Both the position numbers and the translations under genes were made by a program. From the NCBI GenBank assembly GCA_030522415.1, contig CM060125.1:32150427-32214426 (forward strand): DNA of 64,000 nt. The letters run 5' to 3'. The notes under the pieces are model-generated. The model was given only the letters and a program-made list of their open reading frames with translations, ran no database searches and was not told the origin of the DNA. Of the stretch, positions 44,685 to 56,748 are shown in pieces. Position 1 is the stretch's first letter, and every line of letters begins with the position of its first letter. Source of the stretch: Channallabes apus. Lineage: Eukaryota; Chordata; Actinopteri; Siluriformes; Clariidae.

Positions 44685-45310
44685 TCAACTACAGATCAGG
44701 CTACTATTATGATGGGCATTCGAAACAAAGCAGAATAACAGAACAGAAGTTCTGAGAGTAAAATCTCCCTTTATTTCACTATATAATCCCTCTGCTACAC
44801 TAATGCACTTATCCCAGTGTTTCACTAGAGCTTGGACACTATCAAGGTAGCAGGAAAGTGATACACGAGCTTTCTCAGTACGCCGGAGCCGTGATTGGAC
44901 TGCCTGCTTCATGTCTGAAACACCGGCCTCACAGGAACTCGTGGAAATGTCCTGGAGGAAGGTCAGGACTGTAGTGGGATGTACTGTAGCAATAACTCTC
45001 AGCCGAGTAACGTGGTATTGGTGAATGAGTGTGTGTACAGTTCACACACAGGTTGTGACAATTTATCCATCGATTTTCAGCGATCAGGTGTTCCACTCAC
45101 TGAATGTTCACGGGAACGACATTCACAGATGTATGGGCGTCTTTAAAACGTTTGCACCATTTAATGTTTTACTGCGACTAAGTAAATCTCATCATGACTA
45201 AAATCTTCTGTAAACGTTAATCGCTTCCACACCTTCAATCAGCAGAAACTTCAGCAGAACTTTAACAGCATGCATTCACATAAAGGGGAGGTTGAGTAGA
45301 AAATACAACA
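44685..45310 (-). pseudogene. Mariner-like transposase relic
   Basis: Minus-strand words in mixed frames resemble a mariner-family transposase: WCKRFKDAHTSVN (N-terminal helix-turn-helix region) at about 45155, SHYSPDLPPGHFH near the third catalytic position at about 44960, and MKQAVQSRLRR with ALVKHWDKCI at the C-terminus (44912-44800). A large internal deletion and many stops are evident. Ends were not found. Confidence 0.5.
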
Positions 45311-45587
45311 GAGCACATTTCTCTGATAGAAGGAGGTGGAAACGGATCAAATTAAGGCAATCTGTTTTCTAAATCAAATATACAGATACAGTAGAGCAGG
45401 AAATATCATTCTTAAAAGCAAACTGAAATGTTTTTGATCCTGCACAGAACAGACATAATTAGTATAAACCTCTGGGGTCTGTGGGCGTGTCCAGACACTA
45501 AAGGTCACAGGTCACTGTCCTGGATTTCACTGACGCTTGTGGTAATTCTTTAGGAGAAATATATATATATATATATATATATATTTA

Positions 45588-46722
45588 CACTCACCTAAAG
45601 GATTATTAGGAACACCTGTTCAATTTCTCATTAATGCAATTATCTAATCAATCAATCACATTACAGTTGCTTCAATGCATTTAGGGGTGTGGTCCTGGTC
45701 AAGGCAATCTCCTGAACTCCAAACTGAATGTCAGAATGGGAAAGAAAGGTGATTTAAGTAATGTTGAGCGTGGCATGGTTGTTGGTGCCAGACGGGCTGG
45801 TCTCAGTTACTGGGATTTTCACCCACAACCAATTCATAGGGTTTACAAAGAATGATGCTAGTTGATGCTCGAGGTCAGAGGAGACTGGGCCAACTGATTC
45901 AAGCTGATAGAAGAGCAACTTTGACTGAAATAACCACTCGTTACAAACGAGATATGCAGCAAAGCATTTTTGAAGCCACAACACACACAACCTTGAGGCG
46001 GATGGGCTACAACAGCAGAAGACCCCACTGGGTACCACTCATCTCCACTACAAATAGGGAAAAGAGGCCCACCAAAATTGGACAGTTGAAGGCTGGAAAA
46101 ATGTTGCCTGGTCTGATGAGTCTCGATTTCTGTTGAGATATTCAAATGGTAGAGTCAGAATTTGGCGTAAACAGAATGAGAACATGGATCCATCATGCCT
46201 TGTTACCACTGTGCAGGCTGGTGGTGGTGGTGTAATGGTGTGGGGGATGTTTTCTTGGCACACTTTAGGCCCCTTTGTGCCAATTGGGCATCTTTTAAAT
46301 GCCACAGGCTACCTGAGCATTGTTTCTGACCATGTCCATCTCTTTACGAACACCATGTACCCATCCTCTGATGGCTACTTCCAGCAGGATAATGCACCAT
46401 GTCCATAAAGCTCCAATCATTTCAAATTGGTTTCTTGAACATGACAATGAGTTCACTGTACTAAAATGGCCCCCACAGTCACCAGATATCAACTCAATAG
46501 AGCATCTTTGGGATGTGGTGGAACAGGAGCTTCATGCCCTGGATGTGCATCCCACTGATCTCCATCAACTGCAAGCTGTTATCCTAACCATATGGGCCAA
46601 CATTTCTAAAGAATGCTTTCAGCACCTTGTTGAATCAATGCCACGTAGAGTTAAGGCAGTTCTGAAGGTGAAAGGGGTCAAACACCGTATTAGTATGGTG
46701 TTCCTAATAATCCTTTAGGTGA

Positions 46723-46725
<3 letters not shown>
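45588..46725 (+). mobile_element. Tc1-like transposon between (TA)n tracts
   Basis: The terminal repeats CACTCACCTAAAGGATTATT and its complement (ending GGTGAGTG at 46725) bound a 1.14-kb element. (TA)n arrays of 25 and about 60 bases flank it (45560-45585, 46732-46790), which hides the TA duplication. Confidence 0.85.
45736..46718 (+). pseudogene. Tc1-like transposase, probably DD36E type, broken by frameshifts
   Basis: It starts MGKKGDLSNVERGMVVGARR at 45736. The frame shifts near 45800, near 46130 and near 46405. Blocks are ARGQRRLGQLIQADRRATLT (paired-type helices), a first acidic site in DESRF at about 46118, GGGGVMVWGMFSW, FQQDNAPC and SPDINSIEHLW. Allowing for the one-base insertion at about 46406, the last two acids are 36 residues apart, as in the Incomer-like Tc1 group, not 34. 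The copy is inactive. Confidence 0.75.
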
Positions 46726-46790
<65 letters not shown>

Positions 46791-46792
<2 letters not shown>

Positions 46793-47309
46793 TGTTGCTG
46801 ACGATGCTGTAGACTTTCAGTGAGCAAGATGACGACAGGTTACTGTGAGATGGCTGTAGTTGCCACCGCCAGCATCACATCTGGTAACGCGGCACGTGTA
46901 CTGGCAGAGAGCGTGCTGGGTTTGGCTGTGGTCTCTTGCTGATGTGAAAATATTATTTCAGTGTTATCTCATCACATCACTGCTATTAACACCAACAGCT
47001 AAGTAAAAACATGTGACCTCAGGGATTATTTAAACTAATCATTAAATGTTTAGCCTAAGACTCCAAAACCAGGATTTATCTAATTTTGCAGTCAAACTGT
47101 TCCAAAAACAAAAATATATTATTAAAATATAAAACCATTGAGGGGGCCTAATAGGACCTAATAGAGCCTATTATGAAATAGGACATGTTTTGTCTGGCTT
47201 TTGCTAAACAATGATATGTTAAAACCCTTTTTTATTTTTTGTTTATTTCCCTGACTAGTCAACAATATGTACTTATAACCATGCACCATTGTCTCTAAGT
47301 TAGATTATA
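46791..47309. other. Non-coding stretch
   Basis: A/T-rich unique-looking sequence after the (TA)n tract. Nothing recognised. Confidence 0.5.
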
Positions 47310-48764
47310 TTAAACTTTTCCATTGTGCAGAGTACATGTACACAGCCAATGAAATGCAGTTGCAGAGCATCTAACCAGAAGTGCATCAATATTTACAATA
47401 AATAAATACAATGTGTTATACAAACAGAAGATATATTTGGTAATAGAGTTATGGTATATATACTGATATAGTAATGTACAGTATAACTGTGTAGCATTGT
47501 GCAGTGAATGTGCTACTGTAATGTACTGTACTGTAGTGCAGTAACTGCAAACATTGCAGTGGATTAGCATGTCTGAAAGATTACATGCCTAAAAGTAACA
47601 GGATATGCATATGTACTTGTGTGAGTTTTTATTTTCTACAGTATACAAAATAAATATTGGTGAAATATGCAGTATTGCAATCCTTAATCCTTAAGGCCTC
47701 CAGCACCGATTGGTGCATAGGGCAAGGAGTGTTCTCCATTGAACAGAATTTTTCGTTGTTTCCGTAGCGTAGGGTTGGGTTTTTATGGGGCGGGTTGCTA
47801 GCCCAACGCCCAACCCTTCTCCTTTCTCATCCGGCACTTGGGAACCAACAACAGCGGAGTTCTAGACCTCCGGCTGTGAGAAGTTACAGCCTCACCCGGG
47901 AACCGAACCAGGGATCTCCGGATGAGCAGTATTGCAATGATGAGCATAATTACAGATGGTGCAAAGTGGTAAAAAATGAAGCAGTGGTATGTTAGCTACA
48001 TGTAACAGTTCATGATCAGCTGTTCAGTGCGGTAACAGCCACAGGAAAAAAGCTATTTTTCAGTCTGGTGGAGCAGGCTCTGATGCATCTGTAGCGTCAC
48101 CTGATGGACGGCAGATTCAACAGTGTATTATTTGGGTGAGAGAAATCTTTGATAATGCCTCTCGCCCTTTGCAGACAGCATCTCATGTAAATGTCTTCCA
48201 GGGTGCGTAGCTGGGTGCCAATTGTTTCGTTGGGCGGTTTTCACCACCTTTACGGTCTTTTAAACCGTAAAGGAAGGACTTTTGCAGTAACACACTGAGA
48301 TTTGTAACATAGGTGGAGCTTTTTAAGTCTTCTCAGAAAGTACGGATGCTGCTGTGCCTTCCTGAATAGCAGATTCCCCTCCTCAGATTGGCTCTGGTGA
48401 CGCTGAAGGCCTACTGAACTGAAAACTGTATTGCATGCTTTGAGCAAAAGGCAGACCTCCTGGTTCATCCAGAGTTTCTGATTAGGGAATGCTGCTGTTT
48501 CTTTGTGTGGATCTCGTGACTGTTCTGGACCTGTTAATATGATCCAGAACAGAGTTTGTGTAGATATTGATATTGGTGATTGCGTCAGTGGTTGCATGAG
48601 AAGCAAATCCACTCCAGTCTGTGTGAGAGAAGTCTTGCTGGAGAGAGGCCTGCAGAAGCTAGGTCTCACCTGTCAAGCATCAGTGTTTTCAGTGAAACCC
48701 CTGAAGGATGTTCATATTCCGTAACATTTGCATCTGGATGATTAACGCACTATATTATTGTAGA
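47310..48764 (-). mobile_element. Rex1-like LINE, decayed minus-strand copy
   Basis: The minus strand encodes FPNQKLWMNQEVCLLLKA, FRKAQQHPYFLRRLKKLHL and, nearer the 3' end, HPNNTLLNLPSIR with RLKNSFFPVAV. These blocks are much closer together than in copies E, F and c, so the reverse transcriptase core is deleted. A 3' untranslated region extends to about 47310 and is split by the SINE-like insert at 47681-47925. Confidence 0.7.
47669..47937 (-). mobile_element. SINE-like retroposon with 12-bp target duplication
   Basis: A 245-bp insert (47681-47925) lies between perfect copies of GCAGTATTGCAA. On the minus strand it begins TCATCCGGAGATCC and soon has GGTTCGGTTCCCGG, close to a Pol III B box (GGTTCGAnTCC). 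It ends in AAGGATTAAGGA. No A box is visible in the first bases, so it is either 5'-truncated or another kind of retroposon tail. It also holds the inverted words GTTGGG / CGCCCAAC. Confidence 0.65.
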
Positions 48765-48772
48765 TTGGTTTC

Positions 48773-48783
48773 AAGATGGCGCC
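48773..48783 (+). promoter_or_regulatory. YY1-like site at the Rex1 5' end (copy F)
   Basis: AAGATGGCGCC within about 10 bases of the 5' end, as in copies E and b. Confidence 0.5.
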
Positions 48784-48999
48784 GGTGAGGTCGGCTGCCC
48801 GTCACGTCTGCTCCGACCACCTTTTCTTTGTTTTTGTTCTTTAAGTTAGTTTTCAGTGTTTTAAAATCGGCAAAATCACCACCATTGAGTACATTAGGTA
48901 TGATAGAGACACTCTTGTTTCTATTGGTATACAATGTACTCACAATTCGACATTTTTAACTCCGGATCCGAGCTGGCCGAGTGAGATCCTGAGGGAGAA

Positions 49000-51761
49000 C
49001 AATGGATGCGACGCGAAGCGACGGACCCGAGGGAAACGAGCCGGCGTGAGGAATAGGCTCAGAGCCCGTGCACACCATACACCTCTGCCTAGCATCCTGC
49101 TCGCCAACGTCCAGTCACTGGAAAACAAACTCGATGACCTCAGGGCCAGGATAAAGTTCCAGAGAGACATTCGGGACTGCAACCTTCTCTGCTTCACCGA
49201 GACATGGCTGAACCCAGCGGTGCCAGACCACGCCATACAACCAGCCGAGTTCTTCTCGGTTCACCGCATGGACAGGACGCAGGACTCGGGGAAGTCAAGG
49301 GGAGGCGGCGTGTGCTTAATGGTGAACAACAGCGCGAGCGTTGTTCCTCTTACACGCTCCTGCACACCAAACCTGGAACTACTGTCCATCATGTGTCGTC
49401 CTTTTTATCTTCCACGGGAGTTCACATAATTCACATAATCAGTGCCGTTTACATCCCACCACAAGCGGACATTGACACTGCCTTATGCGAGCTGCATGAG
49501 GCACTCACACAGCACCAGACAAAACACCGGGACGCTGCGCTCATTGTGGCGGGGGACTTTAATAGTGCCAACCTCAAACTCGCAGCGCCGAACTTTTATC
49601 AGCACATCACCTGTCCCACCAGGGGCGAAAGAACACTAGATCATTGCTATACAATGGTCAAGGACGGCTACAAGGCGCAATCTCGTCCAGCATTTGGTAA
49701 ATCCGCCCACGCCGCCATCTTCCTCATTCCAAAATATAAACAAAGGCTGAAACAGGAAGTTCCGGTTCAGAGGGAGGTCGCGCGCTGGATGGACCAATCG
49801 GTGGCCGCGTTACAGGACGCACTCGATGACGCAGACTGGGACATGTTCAGAAACAGCTCCGATGATGACGTCAGAGTGTTTACGGAAGCGGTTGTGGGAT
49901 TTATTGGGAAACTAGTAGACGATACGGTGGAGAAAAAGACTATCAGAATGTTTCCCAACCAGAAGCCGTGGGTGGATAAAACCATCCGCGACGCTCTGAG
50001 ATCTCGCACTGCCGCCTACAACACTTGCGTTGGGGGACATGGAACCATACAAGGCTGCGTCATACAACGTCCGGAAGGCGGTGAAAGAGGCGAAGCAGCG
50101 CTACGGGAGAAAACTAGAGTCACAGTTTCAACAGAGTGACTCTAGGAGCCTGTGGCAGGGACTAAGGACAATAACGGACTATAAAGCACCAACATCCGGT
50201 ATGACGAACGCGGACGTGACTCTGGCAGACGAGCTCAACACATTCTATGCTCACTTCGAGGCTGCAGCTAAAGACGCTAGCGATGCTAATGCTAACGGCG
50301 CTAATGCTAGCGGCGCTAACGGCTGCAGACAGGAAGACACTGCCAGCACCGGGAACGCGCTCATCATCTCCGAGCACGATGTGAGGAGAGCCTTCAAGAG
50401 AGTGAACACCAGGAAAGCAGCAGGACCAGACGGCATCTCAGGCCGTATTCTCAGATCCTGCGCAGACCAGCTAGCACCTGTGTTCACTGAGATATTCAAC
50501 ATCTCCTTATCTCAGTCGGTGATCCCCACGTGCTTCAAAGAGTCCATCATTGTTCCTGTCCCGAAGAAACCACATCCTGCTTCAGTCAATGACTATCGCC
50601 CCGTAGCCCTCACCTCAGTAGTGATGAAGTGCTTTGAACGCCTGGTCAGAGACTTCATCATTTCTTCACTACCCGACACACTGGACCCACTGCAGTTTGC
50701 ATACCGTCAGAACCGCTCCACAGACGATGCAATCTCTCATCTCCTCCACACATCCCTCACTCACCTGGACACTAGGAAAGGGAATTATTTTAAAATGCTC
50801 TTCATCGACTACAGCTCTGCTTTTAATGCCAAAATTCCCTCCACACTCACCACCAAGCTGGAGCACCTGGGACTCAGCTCATCTATATGTCAGTGGATCT
50901 CCAATTTTCTGACTGGCAGACCACAGGCAGTAAGGATGGGCGGACATGTCTCAGCTACACTCACTCTCAGCACTGGAGCCCCCCAGGGTTATGTTCTGAG
51001 CCCCCTGCTGTACTCTTTGTACACCCACGACTGCGTGGCCACTACCAACTCCACCTCCATCATCAAGTTTGCTGACGACACCGTCGTGGTCGGACTGATC
51101 ACCAACAATGATGAGTCGGACTACCTAGAGGAGATTGGAAATCTGGAGAGCTGGTGCCAGAGGAACAATCTCCTCCTGAACGTCAGTAAGACAAAGGAGC
51201 TGATAGTGGACTTTAGTACAAAGCAGGAGAGGAACTACCAAACCCCCGTCATCAACAGCAGCCCAGTGGAGAGAGTGGACATCTTCAGATACCTCGGTGT
51301 TCACATCAAGCAGGACCTGTCATGGTCCTGTCACACCAACACCGTGGTGAAAAAAGCCCGGCAGCGTCTGTACCACCTCAGACGCTTGAGAGACTTTAGA
51401 CTGCCCTCCAAGGTGCTCAGGAACTTCTACTCCTGCACCATAGAGAGCATCCTGACGGGAAACATCACGACCTGGTTCGGGAACAGCACCATGCAGGACA
51501 GACGAGCTCTACAGAGGGTGGTGCGATCAGCCGAGCGCATCATCCACACTGAGCTCCCTGACCTGCACTCGATCTACAGCAAGTGGTGCTGGATTAGGCC
51601 AGGAAGATCATGAAGGACCTCAGTCACCCCAGTAATGGACTGTTCTCTTTGTTGCGGTCTGGGAAGCGATTCCGCTCCCTAAAGGCCAACACAGAGAGGC
51701 TGAGGAGGAGCTTCTTCCCGCAGGCGATAAGGTCTCTCAATCACACCTCCGCACAGGACTA
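49000..51761 (+). pseudogene. Rex1 endonuclease/reverse transcriptase ORF (copy F), a few frameshifts
   Basis: The start MDATRSDGPEG lies near 49002; a shift near 49045 follows. The endonuclease ([75 protein letters not shown]) spans two frames with a shift near 49430; the catalytic Asp of SDH is Ala here (SAH). A further shift lies near 50030. The long frame to 51613 has [87 protein letters not shown] and WFGNSTMQDRRALQRV, then a last shift near 51600 before LNHTSAQD. Asn-Ala-Ser-Gly codon repeats occur at 50280-50325. Inactive. Confidence 0.85.
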
Positions 51762-52161
51762 ATAACATCATTTTAAGCTCACAACTCTGACTGGACAATC
51801 ATGGACACATTCATACACACTTGCACTAAATATTTATACATCTGGACAATTGCACATGTCACTTTCATTAGTCACCTTGTAGCGCGGCCACATAAAGGGA
51901 CATTTTTATATACAGGCAAATAATTGAAGAGCTAATGCTGCTCACCTGTAGACTGTGATGTGCCCTAGCGGTTTATTATTTTCCCCTTAGACAGTGTTGG
52001 TCACCGGCCAAGCTCCCCACGCGCAGGCGCGATCGCGATGCGAGGGACCCGGATGCGAACTGATCACGTGACCCGGCATAAAGCCGGAACCGACAAGGTA
52101 GCCGGCACGGAGAGATTACCCCAGCACGCTGTTTTGATTGAGAGAGAGAGATTGTTTGTTG

Positions 52162-55100
52162 AGCAGACAGACAGGCTAAACCAACCGTCTGCTAGCTGCA
52201 TAGAGTCGTCACTCAGGGTTCACCATATTGAGACTGTGTCTGTTCCCCGATCTAAGCAAAAATGTAGAAAGACCCAGAAAGTCTGTTTCAATAATCTAAT
52301 TAACATAAAGTCCACAAACTCCGATCATACCGAATGCGCAGCCGGCACCTCTGATCTGAAGCTAGGATTGTTAAATATTAGATCTCTCACATCAAAAGCA
52401 GTTATTGTTAATGAAATTATCACAGATCAGGCGTTTGATATACTCTGTTTAACTGAAACATGGGTTAAACAGGACAAGTATGTAGCTCTAAATGAAGCTA
52501 GTCCTCCTGGATACAGCTACATACACCAGCCTCGGTTAACTGGTAGAGGAGGAGGCGTCGCAGTTATTCATAATGATAATCTGTCTATCGTACAAAAACA
52601 CCGACACAAATTTAACTCATTTGAAATTCTCTATAGTAACATAAGTGTATTTAAGTATATTAAATCAGCTCAGTCGATTCCACTAATTATAATTTACAGA
52701 CCTCCAGGGCCGTATTCTGAATTTCTTAGTGAATTTGCAGATTTCATCTCAGACCTGGTCATTTCTGTAGACAAAGTGTTAATTGCTGGAGATTTTAACA
52801 TTCATTTTGAGAATCCAGAAGACCCTCTGAGAACAGCATTTATATCCATACTGGACTCCGTAGGTGTAAATCAGTGTGTAGTAGGACCCACTCATAAAGC
52901 AGGTCACACTTTAGATTTAGTAATATTCTTCGGATTAATTATAAGAAATGTATTCACAATTCCACTGTCTGAAATTATCTCAGATCACTATCTTGTCTCC
53001 ATTCAAGTGTGTCACAGTGATAATGTACGCACAGTACCGCGCTACCGTATTAAACGTACATTCACATCAACTACCACACAGAGTTTTATCAGTAATCTCC
53101 CAGAGTTACCAACTTCGATTAGGCCACCGTCTGACCCCACAGAACTCGATCAGGCAACTGAATATTTAGAGTCGACACTTCGTTGTACCTTAGATAATGT
53201 AGCTCCAGCTAAAAGAAAAATTATTAGAGATAAGAAACTCGCTCCCTGGTATAACGATCACACGCGCACTTTAAAACAGACTGCTCGGAAATTAGAGCGT
53301 AAATGGCGTCAAACTAAATTGTTGGTATTTCAAATAGCATGGAAAGAGAGCATCCTGAACTATAGGAAAGCTCTTAGTGTAGCTAGATCAACGTATCTCT
53401 CCACTCTTATAGAAGAAAATAAAAATAATCCTAGATTTTTATTTAATACCGTAGCCAAATTAACCAGAAATAAGACCACTACAGAAATCTCCACAACAAC
53501 ATCATGCAATAGTGAGGACTTCATGAACTTTTTTAATAATAAAATTGTAAATATCAGGCATAAAATTGAGGCTTTGAAACCAAACAATGTAATTGATACT
53601 GATGTTAACCTAGCCATGTCAGATTCAAACCTAGAATACTTTACTCCTCTTGAAGAGAATGAACTAATTTCACTCATCTCTTCTGCAAATTCATCAACCT
53701 GTATATTAGATCCTATACCGACACATTTTCTTAAACAGATAGTACCAGTAATAACAGAACCGATGTTGAGAATAATTAATTCCTCACTCAGCATTGGTTA
53801 TGTTCCAAAATCTTTTAAAGTAGCAGTTATTAAACCAATAATTAAGAAACCTGACCTCGACCCCTGTCAGCTGTCCAATTACAGGCCAATATCAAACCTC
53901 CCCTTTATCTCTAAGATTCTGGAAAAGATAGTAGCGGAGCAGCTATGCTCATATCTACATAGAAATCGCATACATGAACTGTATCAGTCAGGATTTAGGC
54001 CTCATCACAGCACAGAAACAGCACTCGTTAAAGTAGTAAATGACCTCCTATTGGCGTCTGATCAGGGTTGTGTAACTATGCTTGTATTACTCGACCTCAG
54101 TGCAGCGTTTGATACCATTGATCATGCTATTCTTCTTCACAGATTAGAAAATTTAGTAGGAATTAAGGGTACAGCCCTCTCCTGGCTCAGATCCTATTTG
54201 ACCGATCGTTATCAGTATGTAGACTTAAATGGTGATTATTCTGCATGTTCTCTAGTGGAGTTTGGCGTTCCGCAGGGTTCAGTTTTAGGCCCACTGCTTT
54301 TTTCCCTTTACATGCTTCCTCTGGGCAACATAATCCGTAAGCATGGTATTAGTTTTCATTGTTATGCTGACGACACACAGCTATACGTCTCAACAAAACC
54401 TGATGAGAAAAACCATCTTACTAAAGTTGAGCAATGTGTTCAGGACATAAGAAATTGGATGCTAATTAACTTCCTTCTGCTTAATCCGGATAAGACAGAA
54501 GTTCTAGTCATAGGACCGCATACAGCTAGAAGTAAAATCTTAGATCACACCGTAACTTTAGATGGCCTTTCCGTTCCGCCAAGTGCAACAGTAAAAGACC
54601 TCGGCGTGATTATAGATTCCAGCCTTTCATTTGAAGCTCATGTAGATAATATCACCAGGATAGCATTCTTTCACCTTAGAAATATCGCCAAAATAAGAAA
54701 TATATTGTCGCTAAATGATGCAGGAAAACTAGTTCATGCTTTTATCACTTCTAGGTTGGACTATTGTAATGCCTTACTGTCTGGTTGTTCAGTTAGGTGC
54801 ATAAACAAGCTTCAGCTAGTCCAAAATGCAGCAGCGAGAGTCCTCACTAGAACCAGAAGATATGAGCACATCACCCCTATCCTATCTTCACTGCATTGGC
54901 TCCCTGTGAAATTTCGCATTGATTTTAAAATACTACTCTTGACATATAAGGCATTACATGGTCTCGCGCCGCAGTATCTGAGCGAACTGCTAGTGTCTTA
55001 CGATCCGCCACGCCTACTTCGGTCAAAGGATGCAGGCTGCTTATCAGTACCGCGTATTATGAAAACTACAGCTGGGGGCAGAGCTTTTTCTTACAAAGCC

Positions 55101-55208
55101 CCAAAATTATGGAATAGTCTTCCAAATAGTGTTCGGGACTCAGACACAGTCTCAGTGTTTAAGTCTAGGCTAAAAACCTATTTATTTAACCAAGCATTTT
55201 ATAAATAG
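52162..55208 (+). CDS. L2 ORF2 endonuclease/reverse transcriptase, intact (copy G)
   Basis: About 1,015 codons with no stop or frameshift. Endonuclease at residues 65-290 ([52 protein letters not shown]). Reverse transcriptase at 560-830 ([82 protein letters not shown]). C-terminal domain with [12 protein letters not shown] and [12 protein letters not shown], ending [12 protein letters not shown]. The L2 part has no ATG before about residue 420. The frame stays open upstream into the LTR to an ATG at 52038, so the longest frame is a 1,056-residue LTR-L2 fusion. This is the best preserved ORF2 of the window and a candidate for a recently active source family. Confidence 0.93.
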
Positions 55209-56228
55209 ATTTGCCATAAGGTAAAGGAGCAGATCTGGGGGACTCATGGACGTAGAGTATTATGGTGAACTGGTATGTTTAGATGCTGTCTTCCTCAGTC
55301 TCATTTGATCACTCAGGTTTGTTGACGGTGAGGTGATTGTTTGCTTTACATCTCAGGGAGCCCTCATGTTTGTGTTTCCTTCTGGCTCTCCCTTTTAGTT
55401 ATGCTGTCATAATTAGTCCTGCCGGAGTCCCTGCTTGCACTCTACAGTAAATATACATTCACGTTAGACATTGTGACTGTGACCATACCTAATTGCAATC
55501 TCTCCTCCTCTTCTCTTCCTCCCCCTCTTTCTCTTTCCTCTCTCCCCCTGTCTCCCCCTTTCACTCTTTCTCTCTCTCTCTCTGTCGAGCTACACATGTG
55601 GTTCCTGAGCTGCCAGTGATCCAGACTCCCTCTGCCCTTCGGACCTGTCTGATCCATCCTGGTGCCCGGTTTCTGGTTGGAGGTCTCATCGCATGGATGC
55701 CCCGTGTGTCTCTTTAGGATGCGTCTGGTGTCTGGGGATGATTCTCTATACTTAGAAGATGGTTCTGGCCTCGACTGGTGTGGTCAGCTGTTTCTCTGAG
55801 GACTTGACAATTCGATAGTTCAGGACTGGAACTTTCTACAAGTCTATCTGAGTCTCGAATAACTACTGGACTCCATTTTACATCAAGTATTATAACATCA
55901 ATTAACATCAACTATTATAGCTGAACCTAACACTTAACACTATATAAATGCAGATCATTTCCTGCTATCTGTTTCACCCAGATGAGGATGGGTTCCCTGT
56001 CGAGTCTGGTTCCTCTCAAGGTTTCTTCCTATTACCGTCTCAGGGAGTTTTTCCTTGCCACTGTCGCCCTCGGGCTTGCTCGCCAGGGAATATCTGAACA
56101 TTTTGATTCATACACATTCACATTCCATACAAACTTAAATAATTCTTTTGATTGTGTAAAGCTGTTTTGAGACAATGTCAATTGTTAAAAGCGCTATACA
56201 AATAAAATTGAATTGAATTGAATTGAAT
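55209..56228 (+). other. L2 copy G 3' untranslated region and tail
   Basis: Contains the CT-rich block (55500-55580), the GTTTCTTCCTATTACC module, the GACAATGTCAATTG hairpin word and the pentamer tail. It is nearly identical to the region in copies D and I. Confidence 0.82.
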
Positions 56229-56678
56229 TTGTTGCTTCCTAGCGGATGATTGCCATTATTTGGATTTATCTCTTGGACACTCACAATACACCTCTCGTTC
56301 CGTTACTCGTGCCCCCGGAGTTGTCATCTTTCCCGGTGAGGTCGAGATTAATCTCTCCTATTCATCTTTACATACCCGCAATACAATACACTCTGGACTT
56401 CCACTCATACACACACACACGCTTGCATACACCTTACACTTTGTTTATATCTGTATTATATTTGTATATATTGGTTTCGGTGCACCGTGTTTGTTTGGTT
56501 ATTGGTTTGTTTTGTATAATACACTTTGGTTTATTTCACTACTTGCTCTTGTGTTGCTTCTATTATTGTCCTGCCGCGGTTGCGCAATACCAGAAGTGGT
56601 GTTTACCAGCTCATACCTAGATTCCCGAATCCGTATTTGTGTAACAAAAGGTTTAATAATAATCCAAGTGTTACATAG

Positions 56679-56700
56679 TGGTGGCCCGTACGTACGGGGA
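56679..56700 (+). other. Gypsy primer-binding site, tRNA-Ile type with 4-bp duplication
   Basis: TGGTGGCCCGTACG starts 3 bases after the LTR end and is complementary to the 3' end of vertebrate tRNA-Ile(AAU) including CCA. The next bases are TACGGGGA, so the complement continues after a duplicated TACG. It primes minus-strand DNA synthesis. Confidence 0.7.
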
Positions 56701-56748
56701 ATGTATATTTTGGATATTTTCCGGTTTTGTGTGACGTGGCTGAACAAG

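Larger units (their letters stand above)
48765..51877 (+). mobile_element. Rex1-type LINE copy F, full-length up to the Gypsy insertion
   Basis: The 5' end is at the AAGATGGCGCC motif (48773), the ORF runs to TAA 51759-51761, and the 3' untranslated region is cut at 51877 by the Gypsy LTR. The missing 3' tail should lie beyond the window, after the 3' LTR. Closely related to copy E. Confidence 0.88.
52155..56235 (+). mobile_element. L2 LINE copy G inside the Gypsy LTR, 7-bp target duplication
   Basis: The insert 52162-56228 is flanked by TTTGTTG (52155-52161 and 56229-56235). It is 5'-truncated just upstream of ORF2, in the ORF1-ORF2 spacer, and keeps the whole ORF2, the 3' untranslated region and a GAATTGAATTGAATTGAA tail. 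Confidence 0.92.
51878..56675 (+). repeat. 5' LTR of the Gypsy element, interrupted by L2 copy G
   Basis: LTR parts are 51878-52161 and 56236-56675, about 724 bp together, similar in length to the 703-bp solo LTR. A CATAAA core (52077-52082) follows a CACGTG E-box-like site. The end reads CCAAGTGTTACA. An AATACA word in the second part (56518-56523) is a possible poly(A) signal. Confidence 0.9.

Noticed and set aside
47310..47570. 86-codon minus-strand frame
   Set aside because: It lies in the 3' untranslated part of a decayed Rex1-like copy, with biased composition and no domain.
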